A stretch of DNA of 10,049 nt. Source: an uncultured Eggerthellaceae bacterium. Lineage in GTDB: Bacteria; Actinomycetota; Coriobacteriia; Coriobacteriales; Eggerthellaceae. The position numbers and the translations under genes are program-made. Each line of letters starts with the position of its first letter. Positions within the stretch are counted from its first letter, which is position 1. The stretch spans positions 1 to 10,049 of the forward strand of contig CAKTVK010000070.1 in NCBI GenBank assembly GCA_934623455.1, read 5' to 3'. This document shows, piece by piece, positions 5,112 through 10,049 of this stretch. Under the pieces are notes generated by a model. It saw only the letters and a program-made list of their open reading frames with translations. It ran no database searches and was not told the origin of the DNA.

Positions 5112-7232
5112 ATGCGCTATTCCGTGATAAGCAGCATACCGGGGCGTGTTCGCCTTGACCTGCACGGAAAAATACCCGAAGCGCATGCTGTTGCCATTGA
5201 GGAACTTTTGGGTAAGCAGTGCTTCGTAGCGAAATGCGTAGTGTATCCGCGTATCGGGGCGGTTGCCGTGTGTTATCAGGCAACCGCTTCCTTGTCGCTT
5301 GATCAGGCGCGGCAAGCGCTTTTGCGGGAAGTAGGGCAGATGCAGCGGGCGCAAATCGAGCGGTGGAAACCGGAAGATTCGCTTGCTTTGGCGCCGCGCC
5401 CCCGGCATTTATTCTCCGTTTTGGCGAATATGACGCTGTGGCATTTCTGTCGAAGCATGTTTTTACCCCAGCCGGTGAAAATGGTGCTGCGCGCGCTGCA
5501 TGCTGTGCCGTTTTTCCGTGCGGCGTGGGCATCGCTTCGGGCGCACCGGCTTGATGTTCCCGTGCTTGATGCAGCTGCTATTGCCATGGGATTCATGCAG
5601 GGCGATGGGGCGAGCGCTGGGCGTTCAATGTATCTGCTGCACGTTTCCGATGCCCTGGAAGATTACACGCAGCGCCGTTCCGAGAGCAGCTTAGCGCAAA
5701 GCCTTATGGCTATTCCTACGGCGGCGCGCAAGCTTGAGGGCGATTTGGAGATTGAAATTCCGCTTGACCAGCTTCATCAGGGCGATGTGGTGGTTGCGCG
5801 TTTGGGAGATTCTGTTCCCGTTGATGGTAAAGTCATAAGCGGGCAGGCAGCGGTGAACCAAAGTTCGCTCACGGGCGAGCCGCTTGCCATCATGCGCACG
5901 AAAGGCGATACCGTGTATGCTGGCACCGTGGTTGAGGATGGCGAGATTTGCATTCTTGTCACGGGCGACCCCCAGGCAAGCAAGATTCGTTCTATTGTGG
6001 CGCTTATGGAGCAGTCGGAGGCCATGAAGTCGGCAACACAGAAGCGAATCGAGAACATGGCCGATAAGCTTGTTCCGTGGAACTTCTTGCTGGCGGGCGT
6101 GGTGGCACTTACCACGCGCAGCCTTTCGAAAACGGCTGCAGCGCTTATGGTGGACTATTCTTGCGCGTTGAAGCTTTCGGGTTCTATTGCGGTCATGGCG
6201 GCGCAGCGCGAAAGCGCGAAGCACGGCTTTATTGTCAAGGGGTCGCGGTACTTTGAGGCAATGGCCGAAGCCGACGTCATCGTGTTCGACAAAACGGGCA
6301 CGCTTACGGCGGCAGAGCCAAGCGTGTGTCGCGTTGAATCGTATTGCGAAGCTACTCCCGATGAGATTCTTCGTATGGCGGCCTGCTTTGAGGAGCATTT
6401 CCCGCATCCTGTGGCGCGCGCAGTGGTCAATGCGGCGCTGGAGAAGGGTTTGGAGCATCGTGAGCGCCATGCGGAAGTGGAATACATCATTGCGCACGGT
6501 ATTGCGTCCAGCATCGACGGAAAACGCGCTGTTATTGGCAGCGAGCATTTCGTTTTGGAAGACGAGCACATTGCTGTTTCCGACGAGGTTCTTGAAAAGA
6601 TTCATGCCACAGCAAATGGTGCTTCCCCCTTGCTGATGGCGGTCGATGGCGTTTTAGCAGGCGTTATCTATATCGAGGATCCGTTGAAGCCGGGTACGAA
6701 AGAAGTGGTGGACCAGCTGCGTGCTGAAGGCTTCAAGCGCATTATTATGCTTACCGGAGACAATGCCGGTGCTGCTCAGAAAGCCGCAGAAGCAGCGGGT
6801 GTGGACGAATTCCGCGCAAATCTTCTTCCCGAGGACAAGCATGCGCTGGTAAGCAAGCTGCAAGAAGAAGGCTACAAAGTTGCCATGATCGGCGATGGCG
6901 TAAACGATGCGCCTGCTTTGGCAGCGGCGCATGTGAGCATTGCGATGAGCGGCGGCAGCGCTGTTGCGCGCGAAGCAGCTGATATTTCGCTTGTTTCCGA
7001 CAACTTGGGCGCGCTCGTGGAGCTGCGCAAGCTGTGCCGCGCTTTGCAGGCGCGTATGGCGGCAGGGTATCGCTTCACCATCGGCTTTAACTCGTTGCTT
7101 TTGGCGTTGGGTATTGGCGGCGTGATTTCGCCGCAGGCCTCGTCGGCTGCCCACAATGGTTCAACGATTGCACTTTCCGCGCTGAACGCGCGACCTTATT
7201 TGCCGGCGGAAACGGCGAAGGGTGATGAGTAA
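5112..7232 (+). CDS. Heavy-metal translocating P1B-type ATPase, CtpC-like
   Basis: A 706-residue P-type ATPase that should pump a transition metal across the cytoplasmic membrane. The N-terminus (1-75) looks like an HMA_2 domain (IPGRVRLDL) without a CxxC metal site. Membrane helices are predicted around 103-140 and 148-180, consistent with the reduced N-terminal set of this subfamily. The actuator motif is SLTGEP (252-257). The phosphorylated Asp is D393 in DKTGTLT. The nucleotide domain has the HP dipeptide (432-433). TGDN (548-551) and GDGVNDAP (594-601) complete the hinge. The metal-site helix reads DYSCALKLSG (348-357) where most P1B pumps have CPC or SPC. The C-terminal end (HNGSTIALSALN, 681-692) resembles the CtpC type. 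It has only a weak Shine-Dalgarno and probably relies on coupling to the upstream small gene. The metal is uncertain; zinc or manganese are suggested only by relatives. Confidence 0.88.
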   Translation: MRYSVISSIPGRVRLDLHGKIPEAHAVAIEELLGKQCFVAKCVVYPRIGAVAVCYQATASLSLDQARQALLREVGQMQRAQIERWKPEDSLALAPRPRHLFSVLANMTLWHFCRSMFLPQPVKMVLRALHAVPFFRAAWASLRAHRLDVPVLDAAAIAMGFMQGDGASAGRSMYLLHVSDALEDYTQRRSESSLAQSLMAIPTAARKLEGDLEIEIPLDQLHQGDVVVARLGDSVPVDGKVISGQAAVNQSSLTGEPLAIMRTKGDTVYAGTVVEDGEICILVTGDPQASKIRSIVALMEQSEAMKSATQKRIENMADKLVPWNFLLAGVVALTTRSLSKTAAALMVDYSCALKLSGSIAVMAAQRESAKHGFIVKGSRYFEAMAEADVIVFDKTGTLTAAEPSVCRVESYCEATPDEILRMAACFEEHFPHPVARAVVNAALEKGLEHRERHAEVEYIIAHGIASSIDGKRAVIGSEHFVLEDEHIAVSDEVLEKIHATANGASPLLMAVDGVLAGVIYIEDPLKPGTKEVVDQLRAEGFKRIIMLTGDNAGAAQKAAEAAGVDEFRANLLPEDKHALVSKLQEEGYKVAMIGDGVNDAPALAAAHVSIAMSGGSAVAREAADISLVSDNLGALVELRKLCRALQARMAAGYRFTIGFNSLLLALGIGGVISPQASSAAHNGSTIALSALNARPYLPAETAKGDE

Positions 7233-7249
7233 GGCATAAGTGCCGTTTT
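7233..7249 (+). terminator. Weak terminator-like hairpin after the P-type ATPase
   Basis: GGCA-TAAG-TGCC is followed directly by GTTTT, immediately after the stop codon. The stem is only 4 bp, so this is a marginal candidate. The long palindrome at 7289-7408 may be the real transcription barrier. Confidence 0.25.
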
Positions 7250-7288
7250 ACCGAAAGGCAAACGCAGGGAAAATTAAGAAGATGCAGA

Positions 7289-7408
7289 AAGGCAGCCTAG
7301 GGAGGGCGTTCGCCTCACGACTCCGCCTGGATAATGCTTCATCGAGCTTGTGAATCGCTCAACTTATCCAGGCGTCGCAGTTCGGCTCAACCCTCCTTAG
7401 GCTGCCTT
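7289..7408. repeat. 120-bp nested palindrome (hairpin element)
   Basis: The outer arms 7289-7306 and 7391-7408 pair over 18 bp with a single G-U. The inner arms CGCCTGGATAA (7324-7334) and TTATCCAGGCG (7364-7374) pair perfectly over 11 bp. An apical GAGC (7344-7347)/GCTC (7357-7360) adds 4 bp. The segments between the helices are nearly equal in length (17 and 16 nt), so the whole element folds symmetrically. No clear target-site duplication and no T-run flank it on the plus strand. Possible identities are a MITE-like repeat, an extragenic palindromic element, a structured RNA or a bulky terminator. Confidence 0.6.
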
Positions 7409-7525
7409 CTTATCGCTGTTACGGCAACGTGCGATGTTCTCCGTTGGTGAAACGAGCACGTATGACATTTGAGGACATGAAAGCTTCTTAAAAGAGCGGT
7501 TGTTGGAAAAACGGGTGCAAATTCA

Positions 7526-7701
7526 GGCAAATCGACGATAAGTGGTGGTCTGACTGCCTTATCCGCCAGATTTTCCGTATTCAGAAGAGCCAATAGGCAT
7601 AGAAGCGATCTTTTCAACATCATAACCCCAGGTCAATGCGGTACGCTAAAATCGATAGTAAGGCACTCGACTTTCCAACCACCACTTATCGTCGATTCGC
7701 C
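7526..7701. repeat. 176-bp long imperfect palindrome
   Basis: Perfect 20-bp arms at 7530-7549 and 7678-7697 (core CGACGATAAGTGGTGG and its complement) extend outwards by GGC/GCC after one mismatch. Inside, more segments pair in nested order: TGCCTTA (7555-7561) with TAAGGCA (7659-7665), GATTTT (7569-7574) with AAAATC (7648-7653), and CGTA (7576-7579) with TACG (7642-7645). A small GCC/GGC hairpin (7589-7598) lies near the tip. The nested order suggests selection for a folded DNA or RNA, or a degraded palindromic mobile element. Confidence 0.6.
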
Positions 7702-7727
7702 CGAAATGAAGACCCTTTTGGCAACAA

Positions 7728-7759
7728 GCACTGCGCGATTATGGTCAATCGTGCAGTGC
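7728..7759 (-). terminator. Strong hairpin, candidate terminator of the DUF3786 gene
   Basis: GCACTGCGCGATT (7728-7740) pairs with 7747-7759 over 13 bp with one G-U, around the 6-nt loop ATGGTC. It lies 33 nt after the stop of the minus-strand DUF3786 gene. On that strand the stem is followed by TTGTTGCC, which is T-rich but not a clean run. Termination is likely by position but not proven; it could instead be a third member of the palindrome cluster. Confidence 0.45.
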
Positions 7760-7792
7760 GCACGCTACCGGATAGCCCTTCACCGCATTCTC

Positions 7793-8539
7793 TTAAATCA
7801 CATATCCAATTGACAGGGCGCGAATGATGATTTCGCTGATGACCACCATGTCCTCTGAGCTAAAAAACGCCGTAACGTTGTTCGAGAACAGGATTTGCGA
7901 CTGTGCAGGGAATTCATCGTCGCCCTCCCAAAAAAGGAACTGGATGAAGACATTGGGCAGGAATTCGAATTGGCAGGCGGCGTCGGCCTTGCTGTCGATT
8001 TCCTGTGCGCCTAAGGCCGTGCAGGCTTCGGTGAGCTGGTCGGCTTCCTCGAACTGCTTTGCCAAGCGCAGCGTGCAGCGTCGGTTGAAAGCGGGCAAGT
8101 AAGCTGCGCCTTTGGGCAATTCCTGATACGCTAAAAAGCGCGTCGGTTCGGGCAGGGGAGTACCCTCCAAAACGATTCTCAAGAGCAATATTTCCAGCTC
8201 AGGGGAAATATCGGGTACTTCAAGCGTAGCATGGCTTAATGCGGTGTTTGCGGCCTGTGCGCGACGCGCAATGACACTGGGAGTCGCTTTTGCATCGCAG
8301 GTGGTGTCGGGTGCGTCCCCTTCGCTGTTTGCAGGTGCCATAAAGATGGGAGTGGTCAAAAACTCTCCTTCGGGCCAACGAATGAAAAAGGGGCGTCCCA
8401 TGACCATGATCGTGAACTTTTTAGCGTCGCTGTTATAGCTGGCTATACCTTTCGCGCCCAGCGCTTCGGGGTCTGCCTGGGCAAAAAGCTCACGGTAATG
8501 GGCAAGGGGACGTTCTGTTTTGTTGTTGACGACTTCCAT
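7793..8539 (-). CDS. DUF3786 domain-containing protein
   Basis: A 248-residue soluble protein with no signal peptide or membrane helix. The C-terminal part carries the features I know from DUF3786: an AYQELPKGAAYLPAF segment (137-151), then a variable helix, then FWEGDDEFPAQSQILFSNNV (203-222). The N-terminal part (HYRELFAQADPEALGAKG, then FTIMVMGRPFFIRWPEGE) also matches. Residues about 66-108 are an Ala/Thr/Asp-rich insertion or linker that makes it longer than the roughly 200 residues usual for the family. No metal or nucleotide motif is obvious; scattered cysteines (81, 155, 173, 189) do not form a CxxC pair. The biochemical function of DUF3786 is not established. It is often found near corrinoid-protein genes, which fits the RACo-like gene directly upstream. 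The start at 8539 has a modest AAGG 7 nt before it. Confidence 0.72.
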   Translation of the reverse strand: MEVVNNKTERPLAHYRELFAQADPEALGAKGIASYNSDAKKFTIMVMGRPFFIRWPEGEFLTTPIFMAPANSEGDAPDTTCDAKATPSVIARRAQAANTALSHATLEVPDISPELEILLLRIVLEGTPLPEPTRFLAYQELPKGAAYLPAFNRRCTLRLAKQFEEADQLTEACTALGAQEIDSKADAACQFEFLPNVFIQFLFWEGDDEFPAQSQILFSNNVTAFFSSEDMVVISEIIIRALSIGYVI

Positions 8540-8678
8540 GGGATACCTTATTTCTTTTGGAATGTTGCGAAATGATGCAGCTTGTTTTGCAGCGGTTGCA
8601 AAGCGTTCGCGCCGCCTCTCGTGCTGCGAGCGCAGGTGCTTGCAGATTTTCGACGTGCTGCAATGTGGCGGCTGCCAG
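8540..8678 (-). promoter_or_regulatory. Upstream region of the DUF3786 gene with small inverted repeats
   Basis: The terminator of the upstream RACo-like gene ends just before this stretch, so a separate promoter for the DUF3786 gene is expected here. It holds three short inverted repeats: TTTGCA/TGCAAA (8586-8602), CTCG/CGAG (8618-8630) and TTGCAG/CTGCAA (8640-8663). No good -10/-35 pair was recognised. Confidence 0.35.
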
Positions 8679-8714
8679 AAAAAACAAGGGACAACGATGA
8701 TTCATTGTCCCTTG
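8679..8714 (-). terminator. Rho-independent terminator of the RACo-like gene
   Basis: A perfect 10-bp stem, CAAGGGACAA (8685-8694) with TTGTCCCTTG (8705-8714), encloses a 10-nt loop. On the minus strand it is followed by TTTTTT (8684-8679). It lies 15 nt after the stop codon of the RACo-like gene. This is the cleanest terminator in the window. Confidence 0.88.
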
Positions 8715-8729
8715 CTCGCATACGTGACG

Positions 8730-10049
8730 TTACGCAAAAAGCGAGGCGTCGGTGTGGGGGATGAAGCACGCGGCTACAAATTCATCCATGTAGCCCGGTT
8801 CAACGGAAAGTTCCAGGTAGGTCATGCACTGACTTAGTTCGAATACTTTCTCTGTTGCTTCATCGGATACCAGCATGGCGCAAGCGCCGGTAAGGGAGCT
8901 GTTGCCAATGTAGTGGTATTTCTCCAGAGGCATCTTCGGCAACATGCCGATTTCCATAGCGTTTGCCATGTTGATGCCGCTACCAATGCCACCTGCGATA
9001 ATGACCTGGCTCAAATCATCGGGCGTAGCACCAACCGAGTTTAGCATGGTGCGGAATGCGCTGAAAATGGCACCCTTTGCGCGGATGAAGTTGTCAAGGT
9101 CGGTCTCGTTGATGGTCACATCGTGCTTCGCGCCGTTTTCGCCTTCGAAGGCCAAAACATACTCGCAGCCACCGCCATCAAGCGGACGGATGCGCTTGCC
9201 TTCGCGGGAGAACTTGCCGCGCGCGCTGATAATACCCGTGCGGAACAGCTCGGCCACGGTATCAATGATGCCCGAACCGCACAGGCCAACAGGCGCAACG
9301 TCGCCTACCACGTCGTAAGTGGGTTCCATGGTCTCGTCATCAATGGTGAGCTTTTGGATGGCGCCCTTTGTGGCGCGCATGCCGCACGAAATGTCTCCGC
9401 CTTCGAATGCAGGACCGGCAGAGCACGCGCACGTCAACATGAAGTCGCCGTTGCCGTAAACCATTTCGCCGTTCGTGCCCAGGTCAATGAAGAACGACAT
9501 TTCTTCGCTGTTCCACAGAAGCGTGGCAAGCGTACCGGCGGTAATATCGCCTCCCACGTAGCTGCCTACGTTCGGTGCAAAAATTACGGGTGCATCAGGT
9601 GCAATGGGAAGACCCACGCTAGCTCCCGTATCGCCGTGGCGCTCCAGGAATTCGGGTTCATAGGGCTCCAGGCGAATGCTGTCGCCGTTTGCGCCCAAGA
9701 ACAAGTGCTCCATGGTGGTGTTGCCGGCAATAACGCAGCGGTTGATTTGCATGCCTTCGATACCCGCCTGTGAGCACAAATCGCCCAACAGGGGAACAAT
9801 CGTGTTCTCGCGAATTGCTTCACGCAGCGCTTCCACACCGCCTGGCTTCGATTGGCTGATAATGCGGTTGATAACATCGGCGCCGTAGCGAATCTGATCG
9901 TTGCCAGCGCTTGCTTTGCCGTGGATTTCGCCCGTTGCCAAGTCAAGCAGGGCGGCAGTTACCGTGGTGGTACCAATGTCAATGGCAACGCCGTAGCCGG
10001 CTTCCTGCACGCCGCGCGCAATGCCGGCGGCAAAGATGTTGCTTACTTC
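8730..10049 (-). CDS. RACo-type corrinoid activation ATPase (DUF4445/ASKHA), 5' end beyond the window
   Basis: 439 residues of a protein whose N-terminus lies outside the window. The frame stays open to the last base, so a GTG at 10010 is not the start. Family members reductively reactivate Co(II) corrinoid proteins at the expense of ATP, with an N-terminal 2Fe-2S domain (not visible here) and a C-terminal ASKHA ATPase domain. The visible part is that ATPase domain: phosphate-1 loop VAIDIGTTTV (21-30 of the fragment), then AGNTTMEHLFLG, FAPNVGSYVGGDITAG, phosphate-2 loop FIDLGTNGEM, CSAGPAFEGGDISCGMRA, GLCGSGIIDTVAELF and the adenosine motif IAGGIGSGINMANAMEIG. All are intact. It ends with a strong terminator, and a DUF3786 gene follows on the same strand. 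The corrinoid partner is not in the window; the methyltransferase at 241-1083 may belong to the same pathway. Confidence 0.9.
   Translation of the reverse strand, partial: EVSNIFAAGIARGVQEAGYGVAIDIGTTTVTAALLDLATGEIHGKASAGNDQIRYGADVINRIISQSKPGGVEALREAIRENTIVPLLGDLCSQAGIEGMQINRCVIAGNTTMEHLFLGANGDSIRLEPYEPEFLERHGDTGASVGLPIAPDAPVIFAPNVGSYVGGDITAGTLATLLWNSEEMSFFIDLGTNGEMVYGNGDFMLTCACSAGPAFEGGDISCGMRATKGAIQKLTIDDETMEPTYDVVGDVAPVGLCGSGIIDTVAELFRTGIISARGKFSREGKRIRPLDGGGCEYVLAFEGENGAKHDVTINETDLDNFIRAKGAIFSAFRTMLNSVGATPDDLSQVIIAGGIGSGINMANAMEIGMLPKMPLEKYHYIGNSSLTGACAMLVSDEATEKVFELSQCMTYLELSVEPGYMDEFVAACFIPHTDASLFA

Larger units (their letters stand above)
7233..7792. other. 560-bp gene-free gap between convergent genes
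   Basis: The gap lies between the P-type ATPase (+) and the DUF3786 gene (-). I see no credible protein: the open frames lack ribosome sites and family features and are cut by the palindromes. The content is structural, with inverted repeats at 7289-7408, 7526-7701 and 7728-7759, separated by ordinary-looking sequence at 7409-7525. Confidence 0.6.

Noticed and set aside
5691..6605. 304-codon open frame antisense to the P-type ATPase
   Set aside because: Arg/His/Leu-rich composition typical of an antisense reading of a real gene, with no recognisable domain.
7387..7623. Possible 78-residue minus-strand protein in the palindrome region
   Set aside because: No ribosome binding site before its start, no conserved feature, and both ends lie inside palindromes.
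7233..7792. CRISPR array or retron in the palindrome region
   Set aside because: There are no regularly spaced direct repeats, and no reverse transcriptase or cas gene is present in the window.
9123..9773. 216-codon open frame antisense to the RACo-like gene
   Set aside because: Shadow frame; the opposite strand encodes an intact ASKHA ATPase domain across the same bases.
10008..10010. GTG as the start of the RACo-like gene
   Set aside because: The frame stays open to the window edge and family members carry about 200 more N-terminal residues with a 2Fe-2S domain.

Overview
The window looks like a chromosomal piece of an anaerobic, acetogen-like or demethylating bacterium. The best guess is a gut actinobacterium of the Coriobacteriia (Eggerthellaceae-like). 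This rests on the mix of gene families, GC-rich third codon positions and moderate overall GC; there is no rRNA or other marker, so the taxonomy is inference. No CRISPR array, tRNA, rRNA, integrase or transposase gene was seen.

Layout. (1) Positions 1-240 are a gene-free, hairpin-rich leader in front of a methyltetrahydrofolate:corrinoid methyltransferase gene (241-1083, +). That gene is closed by two similar terminator-like hairpins that look like a tandem duplication (1113-1228). (2) On the minus strand, read from high to low coordinates, an ABC ATPase (4649-3924) is followed after 11 nt by an 892-residue FtsX/MacB-type permease (3912-1234). Together they form a two-gene export or lipid/antimicrobial-response ABC system. 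(3) A divergent regulatory region (4650-4823) separates this from a plus-strand pair. The pair is a 91-residue PacL-like/DUF6110-like membrane protein (4824-5099) and, 12 nt later, a heavy-metal P1B-type ATPase (5112-7232) with an HMA_2-like N-terminus and a non-canonical DYSCALK transmembrane motif. It resembles the mycobacterial PacL-CtpC metal-efflux pairs. (4) A 560-bp gap between convergent genes (7233-7792) holds no convincing gene but three substantial inverted repeats. (5) On the minus strand are a DUF3786 protein (8539-7793) and, upstream of it and running off the window edge, a RACo-type ASKHA ATPase that reactivates corrinoid proteins (10049-8730, 5' end missing), closed by a clean intrinsic terminator.

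How the genes work together. The methyltransferase, the RACo-type activator and the DUF3786 protein all point to corrinoid-dependent one-carbon (methyl) transfer, as in the Wood-Ljungdahl pathway or in O-/N-demethylation. The corrinoid protein itself is not in the window. The metal-efflux pair and the ABC transporter are unrelated transport modules lying between them.

The most interesting parts are the PacL-like/P-type ATPase pair with its unusual metal-site motif, the structured leader with competing helices, a pentapeptide-like repeat inside the permease ectodomain, and the palindrome cluster at 7289-7759.
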